Positions 1-8,489 are shown, counted from the first letter of the stretch. The stretch is DNA of 64,000 bases from Micromonospora carbonacea (GCF_014205165.1 NZ_JACHMZ010000001.1:4012501-4076500), one strand, 5' to 3'. Translations and numbers: made by a program. Notes: generated from the sequence alone by a model not told the origin.

Positions 1-211
1 TGACGTTCGGGTGCGCGGTCTTGTACTCCTCGGCCGCCGCCGCCCACACCGGCAGCATCGGCTCGGTGTTCTGGATGTGCCACCAGTCGATGGTCTGCGG
101 GGCGTTCGGGTCGCCCGACTCGTCGTCGCCGCTACAGCCGCTGAGCAGGTAGGCGCCGGCGCCGGCGCCGACGAGGCCGAGCAGCGTTCTGCGGGAGAGG
201 TGCGCTGACAT
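1..211 (-). CDS. Sugar ABC transporter substrate-binding lipoprotein, N-terminal part
   Basis: The reading frame starts at the ATG at 211 and runs off the left edge, so only about 70 residues are visible. The N-terminus has a twin-arginine-like SRRTLLGL stretch, a hydrophobic segment and a lipobox ending LLSGC (Cys26), followed by an acidic serine/glycine linker. The mature start (IDWWHIQNTEPMLPVWAAAA) is typical of the family 1 extracellular solute-binding proteins of carbohydrate ABC importers. A GAAGGGATG ribosome site precedes the ATG. The gene diverges from the GH43 xylosidase gene at 458, which suggests uptake of xylo-oligosaccharide or a related sugar. Substrate is inferred from this neighbour only. 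Confidence 0.85.
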   Translation of the reverse strand, partial: MSAHLSRRTLLGLVGAGAGAYLLSGCSGDDESGDPNAPQTIDWWHIQNTEPMLPVWAAAAEEYKTAHPNV

Positions 212-457
212 GGTCCATCCCTTCGGGGACTCACGAGGTGCTCGGATGCTGATCGAGCCGGCAGGACTCGACGTTATCTTCGGAAGTTCCAATGCTTCGC
301 CGGTATTACCGATCGATGGCGGGCACGCTACGACGTAGCGTATGTCCGGGTCAAGGGGTCTGTCCTAAGGCGACGTCAACGGCTACCGTGGTCGGCACCT
401 ACCGATAATCCGGGCCGAGCGTCCGGAAGTTCCGAAAGCCGCACCAGAGGAGCCGAC
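212..457. promoter_or_regulatory. Divergent promoter region with three palindromes
   Basis: This 246-base spacer separates the sugar-binding lipoprotein gene from the GH43 gene. It holds two copies of CGGAAGTTCC (281-290 and 424-433), each part of a dyad GGAA-N-TTCC that extends in the second copy to CGGAAGTTCCG. It also holds a perfect 17-base palindrome, ACGCTACG-A-CGTAGCGT, at 325-341. On the minus strand a TTGACC -35-like box lies at 354-349, so the palindrome would overlap that promoter. Paired dyads of this kind are typical of LacI-type control of sugar genes. The regulator is not in the window. Confidence 0.5.
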
Positions 458-2083
458 GTGTCGACCGAGACCGCTGACGTGGCGACCGCTGCCCGGTCGA
501 TCCGCAACCCCGTCCTTCCCGGGTTCCACCCGGACCCGTCGATCCTGCGGGTCGGCGACGACTACTACCTGGCCACCTCCACCTTCGAGTGGTTCCCGGG
601 CGTCCGCGTGCACCACTCCCGCGACCTCGTGCACTGGCGTCCGCTCGGCGGGATCGTCACCGAGCGCCGCCTGCTCGACCTGCGCGGCTGCGGCGACTCC
701 AACGGGGTGTGGGCGCCCGACCTGACCTGGCACGACGGGCAGTTCCACCTCGTCTACAGCGACGTGGCCAGCTTCGCCAGCGGCTACTGGGACCCGCAGA
801 ACTACCTGATCACCGCCCCCGACATCGCCGGTCCCTGGTCGGATCCGGTGCAGCTACACGGCCGCGGCTTCGACGCGTCGCTGTTCCACGACGAGGACGG
901 CACCACCTGGATGCTGAGCATGCGCGCGGACTGGCGACCCGGGCGCGACCGCTTCGCCGGCATCGAGATCCAGCGCTACGACCGCGCCGAGCGCCGCCTC
1001 GTCGGCCGCCCCCAACTGCTGTTCACCGGCACGTCGGTCGGGCTGACCGAGGGCCCGCACATCTACCGCCACGACGGGTGGTACTGGCTGGTCACCGCCG
1101 AGGGGGGCACCAGCTGGGAGCACCAGGTCACCGTGGCCCGCTCCCGCGAGCTGCTGGGGCCGTACGAGGTGGACCCGGCGGGACCGCTGCTGACCTCGGT
1201 GGGCCGGCCCGACCTGCCGTTGCAGAAGGCCGGGCACGGCAGCCTGGTGCGCACCCCGCACGGCGACTGGTACCTGGCGCACCTCGTCGGCCGCCCCTAC
1301 ACCCCGCTGGGCAACTGCGTGCTGGGGCGGGAGACCGCCATCCAGCGGGTCGAGTGGCCCGCCGGCGGCTGGCCGAGCGTCCCCGGCGGCGTCCCGGCGG
1401 ACGAGGTGGCCGGGCCGGGCCTGCCCCTGCACCCGTGGCCGGAGGAGCCCGCCACCGACCACTTCGACACCGGCGAGCTGGGCGCGTCCTGGTCGACGCT
1501 GCGCCGGCCCGCCACCGACGACTGGGTGGACCTGCGCAGCCGCCCCTCCCACCTGCGCATCCACGGTGGGCAGTCACCGGTGGGCAAGCAGCGGCCGAGC
1601 CTGGTCGCGCGCCGCGTCGGCGCCACGCACTGCTCGCTGGAGACCGTCGTCGAGTTCGACCCGGTCGACCACTACCACCTCGCCGGGGTCACCGCCTACT
1701 ACAACACCCTCAACTGGCACCACCTCTACCTGACCCGGGCCGACGACGGCCGGCGGGTGCTGGAGCTGCTCAGCTCCGACAGCGGGCGGCGCACCGCGTA
1801 CCCCGAACTCACCGTCGACGCGCCCGGCACCGGCCCGGTCGGCCTGCGGGCCGAGTTCGACGGGCCCGTCGTGCGCTTCTGGTACGACCTCGGCGCGGGG
1901 TGGCGGCGGGTCCCGGTGGAGCTGGACGCGACGATCCTGTCCGACGAGCACGCCGCGCTGATCATCGACGGCGAGCCGGCGGCGTGGGGCTTCACCGGCG
2001 CCCTGCTCGGGCTGTGGGTGCAGGACCTCGGCGGCGACGGCGCCCACGCGGACTTCGACCTGGCCACCTACCGGGAACACTGA
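458..2083 (+). CDS. GH43 family beta-xylosidase
   Basis: This 541-residue protein is a family 43 glycoside hydrolase that should release xylose or arabinose units from xylo-oligosaccharides. The five-bladed propeller opens with NPVLPGFHPDPSI, whose Asp26 is the expected general base. Asp139 (FDASLF) is the expected pKa modulator and Glu198 (GLTEGPHIY) the general acid. From about residue 330 a beta-sandwich C-terminal domain of the xylosidase type follows. There is no signal peptide, so it acts inside the cell on imported oligomers, in keeping with the divergent sugar importer. The GTG start is supported by AGAGGAG at 446-452. Confidence 0.93.
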   Translation: MSTETADVATAARSIRNPVLPGFHPDPSILRVGDDYYLATSTFEWFPGVRVHHSRDLVHWRPLGGIVTERRLLDLRGCGDSNGVWAPDLTWHDGQFHLVYSDVASFASGYWDPQNYLITAPDIAGPWSDPVQLHGRGFDASLFHDEDGTTWMLSMRADWRPGRDRFAGIEIQRYDRAERRLVGRPQLLFTGTSVGLTEGPHIYRHDGWYWLVTAEGGTSWEHQVTVARSRELLGPYEVDPAGPLLTSVGRPDLPLQKAGHGSLVRTPHGDWYLAHLVGRPYTPLGNCVLGRETAIQRVEWPAGGWPSVPGGVPADEVAGPGLPLHPWPEEPATDHFDTGELGASWSTLRRPATDDWVDLRSRPSHLRIHGGQSPVGKQRPSLVARRVGATHCSLETVVEFDPVDHYHLAGVTAYYNTLNWHHLYLTRADDGRRVLELLSSDSGRRTAYPELTVDAPGTGPVGLRAEFDGPVVRFWYDLGAGWRRVPVELDATILSDEHAALIIDGEPAAWGFTGALLGLWVQDLGGDGAHADFDLATYREH

Positions 2084-2090
2084 CGGTCCG

Positions 2091-2729
2091 ATGCGACCCG
2101 TCCCCGCGCCCCGCCCCGGGGTGAGCGCCGACATCGTCGACACCACCCGTGGCGGGGGGCGGGTCCTCGGCCTCACCTTCGACGACGGGCCGAACCCCGC
2201 CGCCACGCCGCGCCTGCTCGACGTGCTGCGCAGGCACGGCATCGCGGCCGTGTTCTGCCTGTGGGGCGAGCAGGTCGACGCCCACCCCGAGGTGGCACGC
2301 GAGATCGTGGCCGCCGGGCACACGCTGGGCAACCACAGCATGCGCCACGAGGACATGAGCTCCTGGCCGCCGGAGCGGATCGAGGCGGACCTGCGGGAGG
2401 CCGACGCCGCCATCCGTCGTGCGGTGCCGGGGGCGCGGATCCCGTACTTCCGCGCCCCCTACGGCGCCTGGGGCCGCAGCCCCGCGGTGGCCGCCGCCCT
2501 GGGCATGCGGCCGCTCGGCTGGCGGCTGGCCGTCGGCGACTGGGACCCGCCGGGCGTCGACGAGCTGGTGCGCCGCCTGCGCGACGGGATCACCCCGGGG
2601 GCCGTGGTGCTGCTGCACGACGGCGGGGGCGACCGCGGTCAGACCGTCGACGCGGTCGAGCGCGTCGTGCCCGTGCTGGCGGCGCAGGGCTGGCGGTTCG
2701 CCCTGCCCCGGCGGCCGGACTGGCCCTGA
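2091..2729 (+). CDS. Polysaccharide deacetylase family protein (NodB domain)
   Basis: A 212-residue NodB-homology protein that should remove acetyl groups from a carbohydrate chain. The TFDDGP motif supplies the metal Asp pair (Asp31, Asp32), and NHSMRH supplies His82 and His86. Later motifs FRAPYGAW and VLLHDGGG are also typical of carbohydrate esterase family 4. No signal peptide or membrane segment is visible. It starts 7 bases after the GH43 stop codon and is probably in the same transcript. A role in deacetylating acetyl-xylan fragments would fit, but the family also acts on chitin and peptidoglycan, so the substrate is unproven. Confidence 0.88.
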   Translation: MRPVPAPRPGVSADIVDTTRGGGRVLGLTFDDGPNPAATPRLLDVLRRHGIAAVFCLWGEQVDAHPEVAREIVAAGHTLGNHSMRHEDMSSWPPERIEADLREADAAIRRAVPGARIPYFRAPYGAWGRSPAVAAALGMRPLGWRLAVGDWDPPGVDELVRRLRDGITPGAVVLLHDGGGDRGQTVDAVERVVPVLAAQGWRFALPRRPDWP

Positions 2730-2750
2730 CGCCGCTCCGGCGGGCGGTCC

Positions 2751-3746
2751 TCAGAACCCGGCGAGGACGATCTTGCCGATCGTCGCGCCGCTCTCGACGG
2801 CGGCGTGCGCCCGGCGCAGGTTGGCGGCGTCGATGCCGTCGATCCGCGTGGTCATCGTGGTACGCAGGACCCCCTCGTCCACCAGCTCGGCGACCCGCCG
2901 CAGGATGTGGTGCTGCGCGAGGCTGGTCGGGTCGTGCAGGGGCCGGGTGAACATCAGCTCCCAGTGCCAGGCGATGCTCTTGGCCTTGAGGGGCAGCAGG
3001 TCCAGGCCCGGCGGCTCGTCGATGGCGACCACGGCCCCGAACGGGCGCACGATCCGGGCGAAGATCCCGACCATCCCGGCGGAGAACGGGCTGAAGACGT
3101 GGTCCACGCCGCCGGGCAGCGCCTCGGCCAGGTCCTCGTGATGGTTGACGACCCGGTGCGCCCCCTGGTCGAGGACGAACCGCCGGGACTCCGGGCGCGA
3201 CGCCGTCCCGACGACCTCGAGGTCGGTCAGGTGCCGGGCGAGCTGCACGAGGATGGCGCCCACGCCGCCGGCCGCGCCCAGGACCAGCAGGGTGCCGGTG
3301 CTGGTGGCGGTCAGCCGGAGCCGGTCGAAGAGGGACTCCCACGCGGTGAGCGCCGTCAGCGGCAGCGCCGCGGCCTCGGCGAAGTCGAGCGAGGCCGGCT
3401 TCGGCCCGACGATGCGCTCGTCGACCAGGTGCAGCTCGGAGTTCGTGCCGGGCCGGGCCAGCGAGCCCGCGTACCAGACCTCGTCGCCGGGGGCGAAGAG
3501 GGTGACCGCCGGGCCGACCCGCTCCACCACGCCGGCCGCGTCGTAGCCGAGGATCCTCGGCTCGTCGCCCGGGGCGCTGCCGGCGCGGACCTTGACGTCG
3601 GCCGGGTTGACGGAGACGGCCTCGACCCGGACCAGGAGGTCGTGGTCACCGGGGGTCGGGACGGGAAGCGTCAGGTCGAGCAGCGACGACGGATCGGAGC
3701 TGGGCAGGTTCCTGCGGTAACCGACCGCACGCATCAGTTCAGCCAT
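2751..3746 (-). CDS. Quinone oxidoreductase-like medium-chain dehydrogenase (MDR)
   Basis: A 331-residue NADPH-binding MDR-family oxidoreductase. The N-terminal GroES-like domain holds SVNPADVKVRAG, and the Rossmann motif is LGAAGGVGAILVQLA. The structural zinc cysteines of classical alcohol dehydrogenases are absent, which places it with the quinone oxidoreductase-like branch. The start chosen is the ATG at 3746 (MAELMRAVGYRRN); an upstream in-frame start gives a non-conserved extension. It diverges from an HxlR regulator gene, a common pairing in actinobacteria in which the regulator responds to reactive carbonyls or quinones. The natural substrate is unknown. Confidence 0.85.
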   Translation of the reverse strand: MAELMRAVGYRRNLPSSDPSSLLDLTLPVPTPGDHDLLVRVEAVSVNPADVKVRAGSAPGDEPRILGYDAAGVVERVGPAVTLFAPGDEVWYAGSLARPGTNSELHLVDERIVGPKPASLDFAEAAALPLTALTAWESLFDRLRLTATSTGTLLVLGAAGGVGAILVQLARHLTDLEVVGTASRPESRRFVLDQGAHRVVNHHEDLAEALPGGVDHVFSPFSAGMVGIFARIVRPFGAVVAIDEPPGLDLLPLKAKSIAWHWELMFTRPLHDPTSLAQHHILRRVAELVDEGVLRTTMTTRIDGIDAANLRRAHAAVESGATIGKIVLAGF

Positions 3747-3820
3747 GCCCGGGACGCTATTTCGACGGCCCTGGTTACCGTCAACGGTCATTGGTATCCG
3801 AAGGGAACTACGATGGCCGG

Positions 3821-4195
3821 GTGCTCACGACCGCCTGCGGCCGGGCCCACGACGTCTACGACGCGTCCTGCCCATGCCGGCACATCCTGGACCTGCTGGC
3901 CAACAAGTGGAGCGCGCTGGCGCTCGGGGCGCTGGAGGACGGGCCCCGGCGCTTCGGCGAACTCCGCGCCCGCCTCGACGGGATCAGCCCGAAGGTGCTC
4001 ACCGCCACCCTGCGCCGGCTGGAGGAACACGGCCTCGTCGACCGCACGGTGTATCCGGCGGTGCCGCTGCACGTCGAATACTCCCTGACCGCCCTCGGGT
4101 GGGACGCGTGCGAGCCGCTGGCCCGGCTGCGCCGCTGGGTGGTGGCGAACATCGAGCGGTTCCCGGCGCGGACGGGCGCGCCGGACGGTCGGTAG
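3821..4195 (+). CDS. HxlR family transcriptional regulator
   Basis: A 124-residue winged-helix regulator of the HxlR/DUF24 type. It has the diagnostic early cysteines (SCPCRHILDLLANKWSALAL), and the helix-turn-helix FGELRARLDGISPKVLTATLRRLEEHGLV-type segment spans about residues 48-80. The start used is GTG 3821; a TTG at 3791 in the same frame is possible but has no ribosome site. It likely controls the divergent MDR gene. The spacer contains the imperfect dyad GGTTACC...GGTATCC (3773-3799), a possible operator. The cysteine pair close to the HTH could sense oxidants or electrophiles, as in characterised relatives. Confidence 0.85.
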   Translation: MLTTACGRAHDVYDASCPCRHILDLLANKWSALALGALEDGPRRFGELRARLDGISPKVLTATLRRLEEHGLVDRTVYPAVPLHVEYSLTALGWDACEPLARLRRWVVANIERFPARTGAPDGR

Positions 4196-4265
4196 TCCCG
4201 GCCGGTGCCGGTCGGCCCGCGCGACCGCCGCGGCACCGTCTGCCGGGCGGCCCGGAGCACACCAC

Positions 4266-4303
4266 GGGGCCGGTGCGGAGCTCGCCCCCTCCGCACCGGC
4301 CCC
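4266..4303 (+). terminator. Hairpin terminator after the HxlR gene
   Basis: A perfect 15-bp stem (GGGGCCGGTGCGGAG and its complement) with an 8-base loop lies 70 bases after the HxlR stop codon. It has no long U tract, which is usual for high-GC actinobacterial terminators. Confidence 0.65.
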
Positions 4304-4421
4304 ACCGGCTCGGCCGGCCGACGCCTGCGCGCCCGCCTGTGACCGGTGCCCTGCCGGTGGTGATCCCGACGCCGGCCGTGGTCCGACCGCCGCCGGAGCG
4401 TCGACCCGCCGACGAACGCCG

Positions 4422-4577
4422 TCAGCAGGTGGAGTTGGTCTGGGTGATCAGGCCCAGCCGCCAGGGCAGGTTGTTGTACTCGCCCCCCGCGTTCGGGTCC
4501 AGCCCCTGATAGAGGAAGCGCAGGTTGCAGGGGCTGATCGGCAGGGTCTGGTCGTTGCCGCTGCGGATCAGCCCTTC
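4422..4577 (-). pseudogene. C-terminal remnant of a GH62 alpha-L-arabinofuranosidase
   Basis: About 51 codons on the minus strand encode a segment beginning [18 protein letters not shown] and ending with a stop at 4422. From memory of streptomycete GH62 enzymes, their extreme C-terminus reads DLVRDNPDQTMTVDPCN then FLYQG, PNAGGDYN and LPWRPG. The window shows matching [19 protein letters not shown] and LPWRLG blocks in the same order. The match stops abruptly near 4577; the sequence beyond has no GH62 similarity and no start codon context. About five sixths of the gene is therefore missing. The GH62 assignment rests on recall of the family, not a search. Confidence 0.6.
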
Positions 4578-4842
4578 GCCCCTCAAGCGGAGGCTATCTT
4601 GTGACCGCTCACATTCACAAGGCATCGATTCAGAGCAATCTCACGGGGGCGCGGACGCCACTTTTTCCGACCGTCCCGCAATCCGGTCACGGGGCAACTA
4701 AACCCGTCGCCGGGAATGCGCGGACCACAGCCGGACGGCCTGGGGAAACTCGCTAAACCGGCACCAACCATCGGAGTTGCCGCGCGTCGGACTGTCGGGA
4801 CCCAAGGTGTGAGATACGGCCGAGCCAGGCCAACCGTCACTC

Positions 4843-4871
4843 TTGCCATGATTGTTAAACCTATGAATACT
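4843..4871 (+). promoter_or_regulatory. Possible sigma70-type promoter of the S1 peptidase gene
   Basis: TTGCCA at 4843-4848 and AATACT at 4866-4871 are separated by 17 bases, in an AT-richer stretch about 90 bases ahead of the peptidase start. The -10 box is only a partial match. Confidence 0.35.
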
Positions 4872-4962
4872 TCGACGCCTCCGATCGGGTGGGCCTCACC
4901 AGTCGATCGGCCGCCCGGGGCGGCCCGAAAGGCTGCCCGTGCTCAGCTCCAGGAGGTACCAC

Positions 4963-6015
4963 ATGCGACTCTCCGGGTCCCCGCTGCACCGCGCCACTGC
5001 CGCGTCGGTGGCCGGCGCGCTGGTCGTCGGCGCGCTGGCCGGCGCTCCCGCCCAGGCCGCACCCGCGACGCCCGCCTCCCCGGACACGGTCACCGCGCTC
5101 GCCGCCGCGCTCGGCGACCGCTCCGGCGGGGCGTACGCCCGCGCCGACGGCACCATGGTCGTCACCGTGACCGACGACGCCGCCGCCCGCAAGGTCCGCG
5201 CGGCCGGCGCCACCCCGAAGCTCGTCACCCGCGGCGCGGGCGAACTCGCCCGCGCCACCGCCGCCCTCGACAGCTCCGCGCGGATCCCCGGCACCGCGTG
5301 GTGGACCGACCCGGCGACCAACCAGGTCGTCGTCTCCGTCGACAGCACCGTGACCGGCGCGAAGCTCCAGCGCGTCGAGGCCGTCGCCCACCGCCTGGGC
5401 GGCAGCGTCCGCATCGAGCGGGAAGCCGGGACGCTCAGCATCCGGGCCGCCGGCGGCGACGCCATCTGGGCCGAGGGCGGCGGCCGCTGCTCGCTCGGCT
5501 TCAACGTCCGCAGCGGCGACTCCTACTACTTCCTCACCGCCGGGCACTGCACCGACATCGCCGCCAACTGGTACGCCGACTCCGGGCAGAGCAGCCTGCT
5601 CGGCTCCGGCGGCACGGGCAGCTTCCCCGGCGACGACTACGGCATCGTCACACACAGCAGCGCGGCGGCCGCCGACGGCAGCGTCTCCCGCTACGACGGC
5701 ACCACCCAGGACATCACCGAGGCCGCCGACGCCTTCGTCGGGCAGAGCGTGGAGCGCTCCGGCAGCACCACCGGCCTGCACGGCGGCACGGTCGAGGCGG
5801 TCGACGCCACGGTGAACTACGTCGAGGGCTCCGTCACCGGGCTGATCCGCACCACCGTCTGCGCCGAGCCGGGCGACAGCGGCGGCGCGCTGTTCAGCGG
5901 AAGCACCGCCCTGGGCCTCACCTCGGGCGGCAACGGCAACTGCTCCTCCGGCGGCACCACCTACTTCCAACCGGTGACCGAGGCGCTCGGCGTCTACGGG
6001 GTGGAGATCGTCTGA
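4963..6015 (+). CDS. Secreted S1 family serine protease (streptogrisin/alpha-lytic type)
   Basis: A 350-residue secreted chymotrypsin-fold protease made as a pre-pro-protein. A signal peptide ends around AQAAPA near residue 27, a pro-region runs to about residue 165, and the catalytic domain starts near [14 protein letters not shown]. The catalytic residues are His195 (TAGHC), Asp224 or 225 (GDDYGIV) and Ser306 (GDSGGAL). Cysteines flank His195 and Ser306, as expected for the family disulfides. The ATG at 4963 has an ideal AGGAGG site at 4951-4956. It is probably monocistronic, bounded by a terminator at 6035. Role: extracellular protein breakdown. Confidence 0.93.
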   Translation: MRLSGSPLHRATAASVAGALVVGALAGAPAQAAPATPASPDTVTALAAALGDRSGGAYARADGTMVVTVTDDAAARKVRAAGATPKLVTRGAGELARATAALDSSARIPGTAWWTDPATNQVVVSVDSTVTGAKLQRVEAVAHRLGGSVRIEREAGTLSIRAAGGDAIWAEGGGRCSLGFNVRSGDSYYFLTAGHCTDIAANWYADSGQSSLLGSGGTGSFPGDDYGIVTHSSAAAADGSVSRYDGTTQDITEAADAFVGQSVERSGSTTGLHGGTVEAVDATVNYVEGSVTGLIRTTVCAEPGDSGGALFSGSTALGLTSGGNGNCSSGGTTYFQPVTEALGVYGVEIV

Positions 6016-6034
6016 CCAACTGACCGACCGACTG

Positions 6035-6076
6035 GGCGGGGCGGGACGCCAGGCTGCTGCGGCGTCCCGCCCCGCC
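6035..6076 (+). terminator. Strong hairpin terminator after the S1 peptidase gene
   Basis: A perfect 16-bp stem (GGCGGGGCGGGACGCC and its complement) with a 10-base loop begins 19 bases after the stop codon. Confidence 0.8.
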
Positions 6077-6145
6077 GTCGCGCGCCCGCCGTCACGCACG
6101 CACCGTCACGCGCCCGCCGTCACGCGCCCGCCGTCACGCGCGCGG
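6076..6145. repeat. Five tandem copies of a 14-bp unit
   Basis: The unit CGTCACGCGCCCGC is repeated five times head to tail: 6076-6089, 6090-6103, 6104-6117, 6118-6131 and 6132-6145. Copies 3 and 4 are identical and the others differ by one to four bases. The array starts on the last base of the terminator stem. It has no coding frame that continues in either direction. Confidence 0.8.
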
Positions 6146-6803
6146 CGGCTCGCCGGGTGGGCGCACGCCTCCACCGCGCCGAATTTCCTGGTGAACGCCT
6201 TTCCACCGCCTGTCGCGGCGCTTTTCGACCCGGCACACGAAGGGCGACGGCGGCCCGCGCGATTCGCCCCGGCACGCGTGCGCGCCGGCCCCGGTGAACC
6301 GCCGGCGGTGACGGTTCGGCGACAACGCCGCGTCGCGAGGACCAGCCCGTCCGGCCACGACTGACGGTGACGTGGGAATGGGGCGCGGGAGTCGAATCGC
6401 CCACGACGGGAGCACGGCCTTTCCCGCGCCGGCCGTGGGACGGCCCACCACCGACAACAGCGCCGGTGGGCGCGGCGACGGACGCGATCCGCAGGCCGTG
6501 GGAAAGCAGTTCCCGCGCCGTCCGGCCGACCCGCCCCGGCCGAGAACCGCCTTACGCCGCAACAGGATCCGGGACCGCGCGGGCGCCGGCGGCCGCTCGG
6601 CGGGCGGTGACTCCACATCGGCCGAGTGCGCCCTTTCCGTTGAATGAGGCGGATTTCGACGCATTGCTAGGAACGAACGCTTAGCCCTCCGGGCGGCCGT
6701 TATCCGCGAAGGCACCGAATCACCCTGGGCCGAACGGCGGAAATTGTCCACCGCTGATCCGGTTGTAACCTTGTTGCAATATCCGTGTGGTCAAGTCGAT
6801 CAC
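6146..6803. other. Intergenic stretch without a supported gene
   Basis: About 650 bases between the tandem repeat and the next gene. Open frames occur on both strands, but their third positions lack the strong G+C bias of true genes here, and none has a ribosome site with a recognisable product. The last 80 bases are AT-richer and probably hold the promoter of the gene at 6804. Confidence 0.5.
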
Positions 6804-8243
6804 ATGACGATACCCGTTCCGGGAAAAGCGATTCGGAGTGCGGGCCGGGCACTCCTATTGACGTCCGGGCTGATTGCACTGGCCCTTCCTCTGACAGCCG
6901 CACCTGTCGACGCCCAGGGCCCGGCCGCCACCACCATCGTGATGCCCGAGTGCGCGTGGGCGTCGAAATACGGGGTTACGGGGCTGAATGCCTACTGGCC
7001 CGACAGCGCCGCCACCTACTGGTCGACCGTCTACCCGGTGACGGAGGATCTGGAGATCACCATCTCCGGGGTCTTCCCGGACGCCCGCTACGCGTCCTTC
7101 ACCGTCTACGACGACAAGCCCACCTGGTTCAGTCGTAACGGCGCCAGCTCCAGCCTGCCCGACCACCTCATCGCCCCGGACCCGGGCAGCGCCAACCCGT
7201 GGCAGGGCGTCAGGAGGCCCGGCGGCCGGTTCACCATCACGCTCAGCCCGGACGTGGCCCAGGGGCAACCCAACCGGCTGCCGCTGTCCCGGGAGGACGC
7301 CCTGCCCGGGGCGAAGGCCTCGGTGATCTACCGGGTCTACCTGCCCAGCGACGGCGACTCGACGGTGGTCCTGCCGACCGTGACCCTGACCCAGGGCGGG
7401 GTGTCCAAGACGCTGCCCACCTGCCCGCCCGCCCCGCCGCCGACCCCGTCCCCGACCGCGCCGCCGCCCTCTCCGACGGCCAGCCCGCCGCCGTCCCCCA
7501 CCACCTCGCCGCTCCCCACCACCACGCCACCCGCCACCCCGTCCGCCGCGCCGCCCGCCGCCCCGGCGGAGGACGGGCCGGCCGGCCGGCCGGTCGAGGA
7601 CGGCCCCGCGGGCCTCGGTGACGCGGACCGCCCCAGCCCTCCCCCGATAACCGGCGACAAGCTGTTCACCCGCACCTCCGAGGTGGAGAACCTCGCGCCG
7701 AACCCGGACAACGCCTACCTCGGCACCTGGCTCGTCCCGCCGGGGCCGGACCACGTCGTCGTGATCCGCGGCCGGGCGCCAGAGGCGGTCTCCGGGAACC
7801 GACCGGTCTCCTGGCCCCGCCGGCGCGCCGAGGTCCGCTACTGGTCGATGTGCACCAACCTGGGCGGCCAGTACAAGCCCGTCGTGATCAACCGGTTCGA
7901 CGACGGGTCGACGAGCTACGGCTGCCGCTACAACGACGAGACCCGGATCGACCGACACGGGAACTACGCCTTCGTCCTCGGCACGGAGGGGCAGCGGGCG
8001 GCCATCGAGGAGGTCAGGAACACCACCTTCGTGCCCTTCTCCGTCTCGTACCCGACGGTCCCGCACATGGTCCTGCTCCGCCACCTGCTGCCGGTGGAGG
8101 ACTTCCCGTACGCCGTGCAGAACGTGCCGATGAACAGCTCGGCGGAGACCGCCGCGTCGATCATGGGGGCGTACTACCCGCTGGTGACGATCTGCTCGTT
8201 GGCCACGCTCACCACCGAGGGGCCCCACGGCTGCTCGGCCTGA
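6804..8243 (+). CDS. Secreted two-lobe protein of unknown function with proline-rich linker
   Basis: A 479-residue exported protein I do not recognise with certainty. A signal peptide covers about residues 1-38 (hydrophobic core LLLTSGLIALALPL). An N-terminal lobe (about 40-205) and a C-terminal lobe (about 295-479) are joined by a low-complexity PPPSPT-rich linker (about 210-285). Each lobe has a beta-rich pattern: ITISGVFPDARYASFTVYDD in the first, VVVIRGRAP and AEVRYWSMCTN in the second, with several cysteines in the second. This looks like a duplicated domain. Blocks of the RYWSMC type occur in uncharacterised secreted actinobacterial proteins. The ATG at 6804 is preferred over an upstream in-frame ATG because it starts a clean signal peptide. 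Confidence 0.75.
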   Translation: MTIPVPGKAIRSAGRALLLTSGLIALALPLTAAPVDAQGPAATTIVMPECAWASKYGVTGLNAYWPDSAATYWSTVYPVTEDLEITISGVFPDARYASFTVYDDKPTWFSRNGASSSLPDHLIAPDPGSANPWQGVRRPGGRFTITLSPDVAQGQPNRLPLSREDALPGAKASVIYRVYLPSDGDSTVVLPTVTLTQGGVSKTLPTCPPAPPPTPSPTAPPPSPTASPPPSPTTSPLPTTTPPATPSAAPPAAPAEDGPAGRPVEDGPAGLGDADRPSPPPITGDKLFTRTSEVENLAPNPDNAYLGTWLVPPGPDHVVVIRGRAPEAVSGNRPVSWPRRRAEVRYWSMCTNLGGQYKPVVINRFDDGSTSYGCRYNDETRIDRHGNYAFVLGTEGQRAAIEEVRNTTFVPFSVSYPTVPHMVLLRHLLPVEDFPYAVQNVPMNSSAETAASIMGAYYPLVTICSLATLTTEGPHGCSA

Positions 8244-8349
8244 GCTCCCCCGGCGCACCGCGCCACGATCGGGGCGACGACCGGGCTGCGGCCCGGCAGC
8301 CCGCCGCCCGGCCCGCAGGTCCCGCGGGCCGGGCGGACGCCCGAAGCGG

Positions 8350-8394
8350 CGGGGACGACGCCGGCTGCCACCACAGCAGCCGGCGTCGTCCCCG
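8350..8394. terminator. Bidirectional hairpin terminator
   Basis: A perfect 19-bp stem (left arm 8350-8368, right arm 8376-8394) with a 7-base loop lies between the convergent secreted-protein gene and the cyclodeaminase gene, so it can serve both. Confidence 0.8.
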
Positions 8395-8489
8395 CGTAGG
8401 CGTCAGTTCACAGTTGTCCCGCGTCCCCGCGTAGGCGTCAGTTCACAGTTGTCGCCGCGTCCCCGCGTAGGCGTCAGTTCACAGTTGTC
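8388..8489. repeat. Three tandem copies of a 31-bp core repeat
   Basis: A 31-base core starting GTCCCCGCGTAGGCGTCAGT and ending TTCACAGTTGTC occurs at 8388-8418, 8423-8453 and 8459-8489 with no mismatches. The gaps are CCGC and GCCGC, and a truncated fourth start follows at 8495. The first copy overlaps the right arm of the preceding terminator stem, so the array looks like amplification of a terminator-proximal segment. Copies abut without unique spacers, so it is not a CRISPR array. Confidence 0.85.

Noticed and set aside
6134-6751. Minus-strand 205-codon frame in the 6.1-6.75 kb spacer
   Set aside because: Arg/Pro/Ser-rich, no third-position bias, no ribosome site; it overlaps the tandem repeat.
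8388-8489. Possible CRISPR array
   Set aside because: Repeats are separated by only four to five identical-type bases, with no unique spacers and no cas genes.
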